Shown in pieces: positions 1 to 8,791 of a stretch of 64,000 bases of DNA (the stretch's first letter is position 1; every line of letters begins with the position of its first letter). The stretch is taken from the NCBI RefSeq assembly GCF_964026475.1, contig NZ_OZ032151.1, positions 372,001 through 436,000 on the forward strand, given 5' to 3'. This DNA comes from Candidatus Tisiphia endosymbiont of Nemotelus nigrinus (GTDB taxonomy: Bacteria; Pseudomonadota; Alphaproteobacteria; Rickettsiales; Rickettsiaceae). A program made the position numbers and the translations under genes. The notes under the pieces are model-generated. The model had not been told where the DNA came from. It did not search any database and saw only the letters and a list, made by a program, of their open reading frames with translations.

Positions 1-18
1 ATAGTGTATATTATATTT

Positions 19-960
19 ATGAACAATTTTAGAGTTTTATTGATAGTTTTTTGTCTGTTTTTTACTAATAATTGTGTTTTCGCTTCACAAAAAACAGTAA
101 GAATTGGTTCTGGTTCCATTTTGAAAGGCTATTACTCTATCGGACTGGATTTGTGTAGAACCATGACCCTAGCTGATAAAAGTATAAATTGTGAAGTAGT
201 TCCTACCAATGGAGGTGTTGAAAATTTAACTTTGCTAAGAGAAGGTAAGATAGATTTAGCTTTAGTGCAATCCAATATAGCATTGGAAGCGTTTGAAGCT
301 GTTGGGCATTATGCCAATACAGAAAAAATGCATGAAATGCGTCAGGTGCTTAATTTATATGACGAGTTTTTTACTGTTTTGGTAAAAGACCAGGACAAGG
401 ATAAAATAAAGGGATTTTCAGATATTGATGGTAAGAGAATATCAAATGGTTTGTCATTATCTAGTAATACTATTACTTACAATGCTATCAGGAAGTTATA
501 TAATTTTACCAAAGAGCCAATAGATGCTGATTAGGTTAGCTATGAAGAATCAATAAAACAATTTTGTAATGGTAAAATTGATGTGATGATCATGACAGTA
601 GGTCATCCTAATGCTCTAGTGGGCTTTACTGCTAATAGTTGTGGGATTGATTTTGTACCTATGGAAAATGATAAAATTGAACAATTAGTAGCCACTAATA
701 AAGCTTTTCACAAAGGATTGCTGGATAAAAGATTATATCCTGGAGTCATTGCAGATCAGAATACAGTGGCAGTAACGGCAATTCTAGTTACTAATAGTAG
801 CATGGATGCTAAATTATTGGATAAATTTATTGGAATGTTTCACAAAAATGTAAAACATTTTAAACATTCTAATTATATGTTATATAATATTGATATTAAT
901 CATTTTGCTGATACTAATAATTTTATTTTACCAAAACATTCAGCAGTGAGAAATAGATAA
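19..960 (+). pseudogene. TAXI-family TRAP solute-binding protein, interrupted by an in-frame TAG
   Basis: Reads as a periplasmic solute-binding protein of the TAXI type (TRAP transporters). It has a hydrophobic N-terminal signal (MNNFRVLLIVFCLFFTNNC), then RIGSGSILKGYYSIGLDLCR and a GGVENL segment typical of the family, then a second lobe that continues to 960. The reading frame is broken once by TAG at 532-534. The next codons (GTT AGC TAT GAA GAA TCA) continue the same frame without loss, so a single substitution such as CAG to TAG explains it. The C-terminal half has its own ATG at 583 but no signal peptide, so it would not be exported alone. I chose the ATG at 19; an in-frame GTG lies at 4, and the window edge hides anything further upstream. 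Probably a recent pseudogene. No membrane subunit is visible nearby. Confidence 0.8.
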
Positions 961-968
961 TAAATCAT

Positions 969-1252
969 CTTACGCATGGCGTTTAAAAGTCATATGGGAA
1001 ACAGCCTATCGTCATTGCGAGGAGTGTATAAGCACAATGAAGCAAATCTAAATAAAGTGGATTGCCACGACCACTCACGTGGTCTCGCAATGACGCCTGA
1101 GTTTATAACTCGTCATTGCGAGAAGGCGTAGCCTACGAAGCAATCCAAATTCAACCGTTTCTTGGATTGCTTCGTCGCCACTAAAGTGCCTTCTCGCAAT
1201 GACGTATTGTGCTTTTCTACAATTTTTAAATTGCCATGGGAGCTATGCGTAA
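969..1252. repeat. Composite palindromic element, CTTACGCAT ends, two internal modules
   Basis: Fills the gap between the TAXI pseudogene and the stress-protein gene. It begins CTTACGCAT and ends ATGCGTAAG, an inverted pair. Inside are two tandem palindromic modules, each running from GTCATTGCGAG to CTCGCAATGACG (about 1011-1094 and 1112-1204). It has no coding capacity. Relatives with the same outer ends lie at 5594-5858, 54719-54902 and, decayed, 25377-25522. Confidence 0.85.
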
Positions 1253-1292
1253 GGTAAGTAATAAATATAATGCATTGGAGTAGTTGTTAGTT

Positions 1293-1721
1293 GTGTTTAA
1301 AAATATAATAATACCATTAGATTTGTCGGATAAACAATCAGTTAAGGTGATATTACCGAAGGCTTTAAGTTTTGCCACTATCTTTAGTGCCAAATTACAT
1401 TTTCTTTATATCATCTCGGATTTTGGTATAAAAATGGTCGAGGATTATTTACCTAAAAGTTGGGCAAAAGAGCAAAAAGAAAAATATCGGGTGCAAGTAA
1501 CAGAACTAATTAGACAATATGTACCGGAAGAAATAGAAGTTGAATTACATATTGGTCGAGGGGCAGTTTATGATGAAATAATACAATATGCCAATGAGGT
1601 GAAAGCTGATTTAATTATTATTTCAGCGGTACGACCACAGCTTAGAGATTATATGTTAGGTCCTAATGCGTCGAAGATTGTACGACATTCTGGGGTATCT
1701 GTTTTGGTTGTTCGAGAATAG
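1293..1721 (+). CDS. Universal stress protein (UspA family)
   Basis: A single-domain Usp protein of about 142 residues. It starts FKNIIIPLDLSD (beta-1 with the nucleotide-facing Asp) and ends with the family signature LGPNASKIVRHSGVSVLVVR, the G-x2-x-S segment that binds ATP phosphates in the ATP-binding class. GTG at 1293 is preferred. A GGAG lies at 1277-1280, 12 bases upstream, while the in-frame TTG at 1284 would be only 3 bases from it and adds residues not seen in the family. It sits 21 bp before dapE, so the two may share a transcript. Role inferred from the family: stress or dormancy-related nucleotide-binding protein in the cytoplasm. Confidence 0.85.
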   Translation: MFKNIIIPLDLSDKQSVKVILPKALSFATIFSAKLHFLYIISDFGIKMVEDYLPKSWAKEQKEKYRVQVTELIRQYVPEEIEVELHIGRGAVYDEIIQYANEVKADLIIISAVRPQLRDYMLGPNASKIVRHSGVSVLVVRE

Positions 1722-1742
1722 AAGAGCAAGAAGAGTTGAAAT

Positions 1743-2897
1743 ATGTATATAAATATTCTTGAAAAATTAATTAGTTTTCAATCAGTGACTCCAAAAAGCA
1801 GTGGTTGTATTGAATATATTAGTAATTTATTAGAAGAAAATGGTTTTAAGACTGAAACCAAAATATTTGGCGAAGATGATTATAAAGTAACCAATCTTTA
1901 TGCTGTTTATGGTACTGCCCGTCCCAATATTTGTTTTGCTGGGCATGTTGATGTCGTGCCAGCAGGTGATAGGGCATTATGGTCTAACGATCCTTTTATA
2001 GCAAATACCGTAGGTGACAAGATTTATGGTAGGGGAGCTGTGGATATGAAGGGGGCGATAGCATGCTTTCTGGCTGCTAGCTTACAGTTCATTAAGTATA
2101 TTCAAGCCCCTAATGGTTCAATTAGTTTTCTAATTACTAGTGATGAGGAAGGAAGCGGTAAATATGGTACTGTAGAAATGCTAAAGCATTTGCATCGAGG
2201 TGGTAATAATTTGATTGATCTTGCCATTATAGGTGAGCCAACAAATGAGCATCAAGTAGGGGATACCGTAAAAATTGGTCGACGTGGGAGTATTAACTTT
2301 AATTTAGCTCTATATGGTACGGCTGGACATGTAGCATATCCATTACAAGCCAATAATCCAATCCCCTGTTTGATTCAAGTGCTTAATGAGTTGGTTAATT
2401 ATCGACTGGATGAAGGGAGTGAATTTTTCCAACAGTCAAATTTAGAAATTACGTCTATTGATGTAGGTAATGATATCACTAATGTAATCCCTGGGAGAGT
2501 TACAACAAAATTTAATGTTCGTTTTAATGATCTGCATTCGTCATCTAGCATAACAGATTTGATAGATCAGATAGTTAACAAATATTGTACTAAATATCAA
2601 TTTAAATATGAATTAAGTAGTGTAGCTTCAGCCGATTGTTTTATTCAGAAACCAACAGGGTTAATTGCTGATTTTGTGCAAGTAGTATCTGATACAACTC
2701 AAATATCTACAAAATTATCTACTAGTGGTGGTACTTCTGATGCGAGGTTTATTAAAAATTATTGTCCTGTTGTAGAATTTGGTTTATTGTTTGACACAGC
2801 ACATAAAATTAATGAATATACAAAAATTAGCGATTTACAAAGCTTGTATCATGTGTATTATGATTGTCTGACAAAATTTTTAGCTGAGACTAGTTGA
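1743..2897 (+). CDS. dapE: Succinyl-diaminopimelate desuccinylase
   Basis: Zinc aminopeptidase-family enzyme that hydrolyses N-succinyl-LL-diaminopimelate to LL-diaminopimelate and succinate, in the lysine/meso-DAP pathway that feeds peptidoglycan. The metal-site motifs are visible: GHVDVVP (His68), GRGAVDMKG (Asp101), SDEEG (the Glu-Glu pair), GEPT, and a C-terminal FDTAHKINEY carrying the last metal His. Length 384 matches the family. The dimerisation domain lies between roughly residues 180 and 295. It follows the stress-protein gene closely and is followed within one base by a palindromic element (2898). It appears intact. Confidence 0.95.
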   Translation: MYINILEKLISFQSVTPKSSGCIEYISNLLEENGFKTETKIFGEDDYKVTNLYAVYGTARPNICFAGHVDVVPAGDRALWSNDPFIANTVGDKIYGRGAVDMKGAIACFLAASLQFIKYIQAPNGSISFLITSDEEGSGKYGTVEMLKHLHRGGNNLIDLAIIGEPTNEHQVGDTVKIGRRGSINFNLALYGTAGHVAYPLQANNPIPCLIQVLNELVNYRLDEGSEFFQQSNLEITSIDVGNDITNVIPGRVTTKFNVRFNDLHSSSSITDLIDQIVNKYCTKYQFKYELSSVASADCFIQKPTGLIADFVQVVSDTTQISTKLSTSGGTSDARFIKNYCPVVEFGLLFDTAHKINEYTKISDLQSLYHVYYDCLTKFLAETS

Positions 2898-3072
2898 TAT
2901 AGCTAATCCGATTAGTATTTGTCCATAATAAGCTGACGTCATTGCGAGGAAGACCGTAGGTCAACAAGCAATCCATTTCTAATCAGTTTCCTGGATTGCT
3001 TTGTTGCTACTTAGAAGTAGCTCCTCGCAGTGACCTTGTGAATTGGGTGTAATGTTAGTTGGGTTAGCTATA
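2898..3072. repeat. Palindromic element, TATAGCTAA ends
   Basis: Begins TATAGCTAATCC immediately after the dapE stop and ends GGGTTAGCTATA, an inverted pair. Carries an internal CGTCATTGCGAGG ... CTCCTCGCAGTGAC module. Non-coding. It separates dapE from tRNA-Leu. Confidence 0.85.
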
Positions 3073-3089
3073 AATAGTCAAATCACTAT

Positions 3090-3174
3090 GCGGGTGTGAC
3101 GGAATTGGCAGACGTACTAGATTTAGGTTCTAGCGCCGCAAGGCGTGGGGGTTCAAGTCCCTCCATCCGCACCA
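3090..3174 (+). tRNA. tRNA-Leu (anticodon TAG)
   Basis: Cloverleaf with acceptor stem GCGGGTG/CATCCGC and anticodon stem CTAGA/TCTAG around loop TTTAGGT, giving anticodon TAG. It has a class II variable arm (CGCCGCAAGGCG), a T arm GGGGGTTCAAGTCCCTC, and encoded CCA at 3172-3174. The long variable arm confirms leucine. It stands alone between a palindromic element and the trigger factor gene. Confidence 0.95.
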
Positions 3175-3263
3175 CAAATAAATAACGCAAAAATTGGAGA
3201 AATTGTTTAGCAGTTCTTCAAATTTTCGCATAATGTTTTAATATTGCTAGTGAGTTTTTTAGT

Positions 3264-4595
3264 ATGCAAGTCACAGAACTTAAAAATGAAGGTCTAGATT
3301 TTGAGGTGAAAGTAGTCCTTCCTTCTTCTAAAATTGCCAATAAGGTGCAGAAAGAGTTAGATAGTTTATCGAAAAAAGTTAAACTTAATGGATTCCGTAC
3401 TGGTAAAGTGCCAATCAGCATTGTTAATCAAAAATATGGACAATCTGTTCGGTCTGATGTGGTAAATCATGAAATTAATCATGCAGCACAGCATATTATT
3501 AAAGATCATAAACTAAAAACAGTAGGAAATCCACAGTTAGAAAATATATGCGATCAAGAGAATAAGGATCTAGAATTTATCCTAAAATTTGAGCTACTGC
3601 CTAATATTGAATTACCAGATTTCAAAAAAATTAAAATCACTCATCCAAAATTAGTAATTCAAGAAGAGGAGATTAATAAGCAAATAGATAAGCTTGCATC
3701 TATGTCAAAAAATTATACTAAAGAAAATAAATGGCAAGTAGAAAAAGGACAGGAAGTTACTATTGATGCAATTGGTTATGTTAACAATGAGCCTTTTGAA
3801 GGTGGTAAGGTTACGGATTACAAGTTAGTAATTGGTAGCGGGGCTTTTATTGATGGGTTTGAGGATCAACTTATTGGTAGTAAAACTGGAGATGAGGTAG
3901 AGGTTAATGTTACATTTCCGAAAGAATATCATATGGAACAAGTTGCAGGTCAACCAGCTAAATTTATTGTTCAGGTGAAGGCGGTACATTCTGCTGATGA
4001 AGTAGTTGTTGATGATGAGTTTGCTAAGAAATTTAATTGCAAGACAGTTGAAGAGTTACGTAATAATATTTCCAAAAGTATGGCAAATGAATATAGTGAT
4101 CCTATACGCACTGTAATGAAAATGAGCTTATTTGATCAATTAGAAAAGTTGTTAACGTTTAATGTTCCTAAATCTTTAACAACCCAGGAAATAAGTATTT
4201 TGAAATCTCAAACGGAGAAAAGTAGTGACTCAGATTCGATATTTAAAGATAAGTCAGAATCAGAAATTAATGAGTACTATAATAAGATAGCCTTGCGTCG
4301 TGTTAGAATAGGGTTGATGTTATCCGAATACATGCAAATTAAGAATTTACATATCGAGCAGAGTGATATTAAAAACGCTATTATGACTCAAGCAAGAAAA
4401 TTTCCAGGTCAAGAAACATCAATATTAAAATTTTACCAAGAAAACCTTGGAGCTATTGAGCACTTAAAAGGTCCGTTATTAGAAGAAAAAACAGTACAAC
4501 ATATCTTTGACAATGAGGTAATATTAGAGGAGAAAAATTATACAAGAGAAGAACTTGAAGAATTCTTAACACAAGAAGAAGATCGTGTAGTATAG
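3264..4595 (+). CDS. tig: Trigger factor, ribosome-associated chaperone and prolyl isomerase
   Basis: Binds the ribosome exit tunnel and assists folding of nascent chains. N-terminal ribosome-binding domain (1-110) carries the signature GFRTGKVPISIV, the contact loop for ribosomal protein L23. An FKBP-like isomerase domain follows (about 155-240), marked by GQEVTIDAIGYVNNEPFEGG and IGSGAFIDGFEDQLIG. The C-terminal helical arms run from about 245 to 443. Length 443 is normal. ATG at 3264 fits the usual MQVTE start. It is monocistronic here, with tRNA-Leu before it and a small palindromic element after it. Confidence 0.95.
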   Translation: MQVTELKNEGLDFEVKVVLPSSKIANKVQKELDSLSKKVKLNGFRTGKVPISIVNQKYGQSVRSDVVNHEINHAAQHIIKDHKLKTVGNPQLENICDQENKDLEFILKFELLPNIELPDFKKIKITHPKLVIQEEEINKQIDKLASMSKNYTKENKWQVEKGQEVTIDAIGYVNNEPFEGGKVTDYKLVIGSGAFIDGFEDQLIGSKTGDEVEVNVTFPKEYHMEQVAGQPAKFIVQVKAVHSADEVVVDDEFAKKFNCKTVEELRNNISKSMANEYSDPIRTVMKMSLFDQLEKLLTFNVPKSLTTQEISILKSQTEKSSDSDSIFKDKSESEINEYYNKIALRRVRIGLMLSEYMQIKNLHIEQSDIKNAIMTQARKFPGQETSILKFYQENLGAIEHLKGPLLEEKTVQHIFDNEVILEEKNYTREELEEFLTQEEDRVV

Positions 4596-4639
4596 TAAAA
4601 GCGATTAAACTGGAGTATAATCAATACCTATCTTTATAA

Positions 4640-4710
4640 TATAGCTAACCCGAATAGATTCTTGATATTGTTACAAGTTCCTAAATGTTATTGAACAAGG
4701 GTTAGTTATA
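4640..4710. repeat. Short palindromic element, TATAGCTAACCC ends
   Basis: A 71-bp element with TATAGCTAACCC at the left and GGGTTAGTTATA at the right, lacking the GTCATTGCGAGG module. Its inner part (TTGATATTGTTACAAGTTCC) recurs inverted at 16560-16580, just before recO. It is the simplest copy of this family in the window. Confidence 0.8.
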
Positions 4711-4762
4711 GTACATACTTAACACATTTTAAGCAAACTAAAATTATTAAGAGGAGGATTAA

Positions 4763-5530
4763 ATGAGTAAGCAAAATAATGGTATTAGCAATACTAATGA
4801 TAGTAAGTTTTCTGCCCCTAGAGCAGAAGGGGTAAAACCAAGTTGTGTTGTGTTAACCTATTCCGTTAGTGAAACATTAAACCAAGCACTAGCTGCTTTA
4901 CAAGAAAGAGGAGCAAGTGTACATTACATAATAGATAAAGACGGTAAACAATATCAATATCATAACGATTTAGAGTCAAAAACATTTTTTGCCGGTAACA
5001 GTAGTTGGAAAGGACAAGAGAAAGTTAATGACTTTGGCATATCTATTATGCTTATCAATGATTCAAAAGATAACTTTACACCTTCTCAAATAGGTAAATT
5101 AAAAGAATGTCTTGCAGATATTAAAGAGAGATATCAGGATTTAAATATTATGGATGATCTTGTAGGTCTTGGTGAAGTAGCTGAAAGGCATGTAGCACCT
5201 GGAAAATTATTTCCTTGGAAAGACCTTGCAGAAGCTGGTTTTGGTAAATTTATAGAGACTACGAAAGGCCAGCAAGAAAATATACTAATACACAGAGGTG
5301 ATCAAGGAGAAAAAGTTTCTAATGTTCAATCGCAGTTAAAAACCCATGGTTATAATATTTCAGTTGACGGAAAATGTGGCAATAAAACTGTAAATTGGTT
5401 TGAGAAATTTAATGCACGTTATGTTCCAGAACACGAGTTATCAGATAGTTGGTCTGAGGCAGATCAATATGTTTTAGATAATCTTGGTGTTAATTTAGCA
5501 GGTAACTCTCCTGACATTGCAGGTATATAG
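4763..5530 (+). CDS. AmiD-like amidase-fold protein with peptidoglycan-binding domain, active site lost
   Basis: Residues about 24-165 follow the fold order of zinc N-acetylmuramoyl-L-alanine amidases of the AmiD type (compare ASVHYIID, then FFAGNSSWKG, then APGKLFPW). A peptidoglycan-binding repeat follows at about 175-235 (HRGDQGEKVSNVQSQLKTHG, then VDGKCGNKT). Aligned by eye to E. coli AmiD, the first zinc His (VIHYT) is Thr32 in VLTYS, the second (AHAD) is Glu in AERH, the Asp ligand is deleted before FPW, WHAG is FFAG, and the catalytic Glu of GIE is Met96. All key residues are gone, so it is probably not an active amidase. No signal peptide is present. A very strong Shine-Dalgarno (AGAGGAGG, 4750-4757) and a clean open frame argue that it is expressed, perhaps as a binding or regulatory protein. 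Confidence 0.75.
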   Translation: MSKQNNGISNTNDSKFSAPRAEGVKPSCVVLTYSVSETLNQALAALQERGASVHYIIDKDGKQYQYHNDLESKTFFAGNSSWKGQEKVNDFGISIMLINDSKDNFTPSQIGKLKECLADIKERYQDLNIMDDLVGLGEVAERHVAPGKLFPWKDLAEAGFGKFIETTKGQQENILIHRGDQGEKVSNVQSQLKTHGYNISVDGKCGNKTVNWFEKFNARYVPEHELSDSWSEADQYVLDNLGVNLAGNSPDIAGI

Positions 5531-5566
5531 TAAAGACAATAAACAAGGAAAGGCTTTGGTCATATA

Positions 5567-5596
5567 CTAGGAGACTGCCGGAAATAACTAAAGTAA
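5567..5596. repeat. Truncated end of a CTAGGAGACTGCC element
   Basis: About 30 bases matching the right end (read inverted) of the element at 42136-42304: CTAGGAGACTGCC followed by AATAACTAAAGTAA. It stops where the next palindromic element (5594-5858) begins, so the later insertion seems to have removed the rest. Confidence 0.6.
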
Positions 5597-5858
5597 CTCA
5601 CCTTACGCATGACATTTAAAAGTCATAGGAAAAACAAGCCCGGCGTCATTGCGAGGAAGGCCGTGGGCCGACGAAGCAATCCATAAAAACAGCTAAGAAT
5701 GGATTGCTTCGTCGGCTTATGCCTCCTCGCAATGACATTGGTTATTTTCTCGCAATTTTTAAGTTGTCCTAATAACTTCTAAACCAGCTCCTCTTATAAT
5801 TTTCAACAGCTGTGCTGTTTGCCCTGTGACTTTTAAACGCTATGCGTAAGATGAGTTA
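5594..5858. repeat. Palindromic element, TAACTCACCTTACGCAT ends
   Basis: Left end TAACTCACCTTACGCAT, right end ATGCGTAAGATGAGTTA. Internal module GTCATTGCGAGGAAGGCC ... CCTCCTCGCAATGAC at 5645-5742, then about 100 bp of unrelated sequence. Its last three bases (5856-5858) are the complement of the TAA stop of the neighbouring minus-strand tail-protein gene. Confidence 0.85.
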
Positions 5859-8540
5859 ATTATAGAAATTGCCATAACTTTCAACTTCATCAATAATTCC
5901 ATGTATTTCAACTGTCAAACGAGATAATCTCATGGAGATAATCCTAATTTGATATTGATAATTTCGATAATATAATACGATAAAATCCCCGGGTCGGTAT
6001 TTGATAAAACTTGCTGGCATGATAAATCTTAAAATTTTAGTTTCAGTAGCAGCGTTTTTTAGGATTAACTGCCCTAATCTTTCAGCTTCCAGATAAGATA
6101 ATATAATAGGTAGCTTTAATACTGGAATAGCTCTGTGTGATAAATTTTCACTATTTATTTGACAGAAGCCATTATTATAATCATCATACCGATCAATAAA
6201 GTTTAGTTCTATTTTACCAATAATACTAGTTTTAGAAATCTCCATCTGTTCTAAATAACTATTGCTTGATAATTTAACCAATATTTTTGAGCTAATATTA
6301 CAGATAGGAGAGTATCCACGCTTGATGAACTTAATTTGTTGCTGATCAGCTATGATATCAAAGAAATATATAATCCGCAGAAGGTTAATAATATCAATAC
6401 AAGATAAAGCTTTATTTAATACCAAACCTTCTACAGCTTCATCAATAGTCGATATATCAATATTGTTTAATGGAATACCGCATTTATAAGACAATTCGAG
6501 AATTATTGCCGCTAAATTACAAGCCCCAAACTTATGATTAACCCAGTGTCCTTTTGCCCATAAGTTACCATCTCGCCAAATATTACTATGTGGCCAAGCT
6601 GGATAAGGTCTGGCATCCCAAGTCCATAAAAACATTTGTTCGATATATTCTTGTGTTTGCCAATATTCAATAAAACTTCGAATAGCTTTACGCTGAATAG
6701 AAAAATCAACTTCACCAGTAGAATATTTTGGTACTCCACCATCACTACATAAAGGATCAAAGAATATATTAGGCTGATTAGTCGCTTTATCAATGGAAGG
6801 AAAACCAAATTCCGTAAACCAAATTTTCTTCATTTTTGGCTGCCATTCTGTCGTTACGCCATCAGGATTACGATGATAATTCTCCCACCAATATCTTAAA
6901 TTTTTCCAAGCATAATCTGCGGATAACTGATGTTGATTATCCTTCTCATCTACAAAGTAATCATACCCTTCGCCTGATTGCCAACCTTTAATAATTTCCT
7001 TCGACGAAATTCCGGAACTTACGGTTCTTGTTACGGGAAAATAAGCATCAATACCGACAAAATCTATATATTTTGAGGCAAATAGCTTATCTAAATTGTA
7101 CCACCCATCTTTTGTATGGTGATATTCTGACCAATCAGCCGCATAAGTGACAAATACATTATTACCAACGATCTTTTTAACTAATTTTGCCAATTTTATC
7201 AATTCAATAACCGCTGGGAAATTATTATGTTGATCTCTGATACTAGTTAAACCTATTAACTCAGAACCGATTACAAAACTATCAATATGATCCTTAACTA
7301 GCTCAGCATAGTGCAGAATAAAATCATTATAACCTTCATCTTTATTAAAAAAGTCTATTACCGAATTTGCCGAACCTGTTAAATGGCCACGCCATGGTTT
7401 TTGCCATACATCCAAAAAAAACATTGGATAAAACATAATTTTAAAGTTTCTACGTTTTAATTCCTGTAAGTAGCGTATGATACTCACATCATTGACAGTA
7501 CCGCCATATTTAGGGAAATTATCTGCATCTCGTGATACTAACCTTGCCGTATTACGTAAATATTTACCAACTTGCCATTGTTCTGAGTATTGGGTATTTG
7601 AGTCATTAAATTCTACAGCAGGTTTAATAGTACAATTTTTAATATCCAAACTATCGCCAAACCAGCATACAACTGGTGCTGCCCATTTGACGTTAGGACA
7701 TATAATTTTCATTTGATCCAAACTATAAATACTATCAGCAATATTGTGATAATTATGGGAATTTATTGGTTTTTTACTAATTATAGCACCCAAGGAATTT
7801 GTAATAATTTTGTGATGCACTATAGTGTCATAGATAAATTCTCCTGATCCTGGGATGATATTAATCGCCTCAACCAAATCCTCCACGCTTTTGCTTTCTA
7901 CGTAACTAGGAATATTAGCCTTTCTGGTTACTTCAAAGGAGAAATTTGGTATAGAATTATTAAAATCAGCTAATGGTAGTTCTTCAAATACTGCATAGCT
8001 TAATCCACGAAAGGCTGGTGCTTGACCTTGAGGCTCAGCCGCAGCAATTAAAGGATCGACCATTTGTTCCTCTGACCCTAAATAAAGCCTGTATTTATAT
8101 TGTTCAAGATTGAGCAACTGATCATTAGCCCATACTCTAGCAATTTCAGCAATTTCACCCTCACATATGATAACTGCAAAGGATAAATAATATTCACATT
8201 CTGTTACATTATGTATGGTTGCAGCTTCTTGAGTATCTGATACACCACGTTGTGAAACGGTGGTAATTTGTACTTCCTTAATTTGACTTGCCCAAATTAT
8301 TTTACCATTTACTCTTGCTGTACCAAAAACTAAGGCTATTGGATGCCCATAAACGGCTTTCGATAGGACAAAACTTTCCCTGATATTTTTAAAATGATAA
8401 TATTCCTCGGGTTCATAATTTAAATGTTCTAAATAATCACCTAATGCCTTCCCTGCAAATCGTCCAATAGTGGATAATATACCGCCACCAAAAACACCGC
8501 CTATACTACTTCCTATGTTACCTAAAATCTGACCAAACAT
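5856..8540 (-). CDS. Gene-transfer-agent/phage-tail TIM-barrel-like (baseplate hub) protein
   Basis: Large protein (894 residues) of the rhodobacterial GTA gp15 type. It has an N-terminal Gly-rich segment (GQILGNIGSSIGGVFGGG), a tail-hub region to about 230, then a TIM-barrel-like glycoside-hydrolase fold in the middle (IMFYPMFFLDVWQKPWRG, VTYAADWSEYHH, KIWFTEFGFPSIDKATNQPN). A tail-protein domain occupies the C-terminus. Known GTA gp15 proteins are about 1,300 residues, so the C-terminal part is missing or reduced. The stop codon is supplied by a palindromic element (5594-5858). No other GTA gene is adjacent, consistent with scattered GTA remnants in rickettsiae. The open frame over 2.7 kb indicates selection or recent loss. 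Whether it still works is unknown. Confidence 0.8.
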   Translation of the reverse strand: MFGQILGNIGSSIGGVFGGGILSTIGRFAGKALGDYLEHLNYEPEEYYHFKNIRESFVLSKAVYGHPIALVFGTARVNGKIIWASQIKEVQITTVSQRGVSDTQEAATIHNVTECEYYLSFAVIICEGEIAEIARVWANDQLLNLEQYKYRLYLGSEEQMVDPLIAAAEPQGQAPAFRGLSYAVFEELPLADFNNSIPNFSFEVTRKANIPSYVESKSVEDLVEAINIIPGSGEFIYDTIVHHKIITNSLGAIISKKPINSHNYHNIADSIYSLDQMKIICPNVKWAAPVVCWFGDSLDIKNCTIKPAVEFNDSNTQYSEQWQVGKYLRNTARLVSRDADNFPKYGGTVNDVSIIRYLQELKRRNFKIMFYPMFFLDVWQKPWRGHLTGSANSVIDFFNKDEGYNDFILHYAELVKDHIDSFVIGSELIGLTSIRDQHNNFPAVIELIKLAKLVKKIVGNNVFVTYAADWSEYHHTKDGWYNLDKLFASKYIDFVGIDAYFPVTRTVSSGISSKEIIKGWQSGEGYDYFVDEKDNQHQLSADYAWKNLRYWWENYHRNPDGVTTEWQPKMKKIWFTEFGFPSIDKATNQPNIFFDPLCSDGGVPKYSTGEVDFSIQRKAIRSFIEYWQTQEYIEQMFLWTWDARPYPAWPHSNIWRDGNLWAKGHWVNHKFGACNLAAIILELSYKCGIPLNNIDISTIDEAVEGLVLNKALSCIDIINLLRIIYFFDIIADQQQIKFIKRGYSPICNISSKILVKLSSNSYLEQMEISKTSIIGKIELNFIDRYDDYNNGFCQINSENLSHRAIPVLKLPIILSYLEAERLGQLILKNAATETKILRFIMPASFIKYRPGDFIVLYYRNYQYQIRIISMRLSRLTVEIHGIIDEVESYGNFYN

Positions 8541-8566
8541 ATTAATATCTTATATTTTCTAGTTAA

Positions 8567-8652
8567 GATAGCTAATCCTAATAAGTTATTGATATTCCAA
8601 ACGTCATTGCAAGACCACGTGAGTATAATGGCAATCCGTTCTAATCACTTTT
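8567..8652. repeat. Decayed palindromic element, TAGCTAATCC left end
   Basis: Starts like the TATAGCTAACC family (ATAGCTAATCCTAATAAG) just upstream of the tail-protein start. It continues into a GTCATTGCAAGACCACG module that no longer has a matching right end. The following GTGACTTTTAAACTACCC is also seen at 5828-5840 and 52399-52413 as flanking repeat sequence. Confidence 0.65.
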
Positions 8653-8710
8653 GGGATTGTCTAGTTGTGACTTTTAAACTACCCATGATCTGATAAAGGA
8701 GAGAATTTTA

Positions 8711-8739
8711 TTGACAGTGATAATGATGATAAATAAGAT
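8711..8739 (+). promoter_or_regulatory. Candidate sigma-70 promoter for the 771-residue kinase-like gene
   Basis: TTGACA at 8711-8716, a 17-base spacer, then TAAGAT at 8734-8739. The -35 box is perfect and the -10 matches 4 of 6. It lies 52 bases before the ATG at 8792, in a stretch with no other gene. Confidence 0.6.
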
Positions 8740-8791
8740 AATTAGTCACCTCCGACAGGTTTCTAGAACCTAATTATTAGAGATTAAATTT

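Noticed and set aside
532..545. TAGGTTAGCTAT at the TAXI nonsense site as a scar of the GGTTAGCTATA repeat end
   Set aside because: The downstream codons keep the family frame without any inserted bases, so a point change is simpler and the resemblance is probably chance.
969..1252. CRISPR-like array suggested by the repeated GTCATTGCGAGG units
   Set aside because: Units are inverted pairs with variable inner sequence, scattered across the window. There are no regularly spaced direct repeats and no cas genes.
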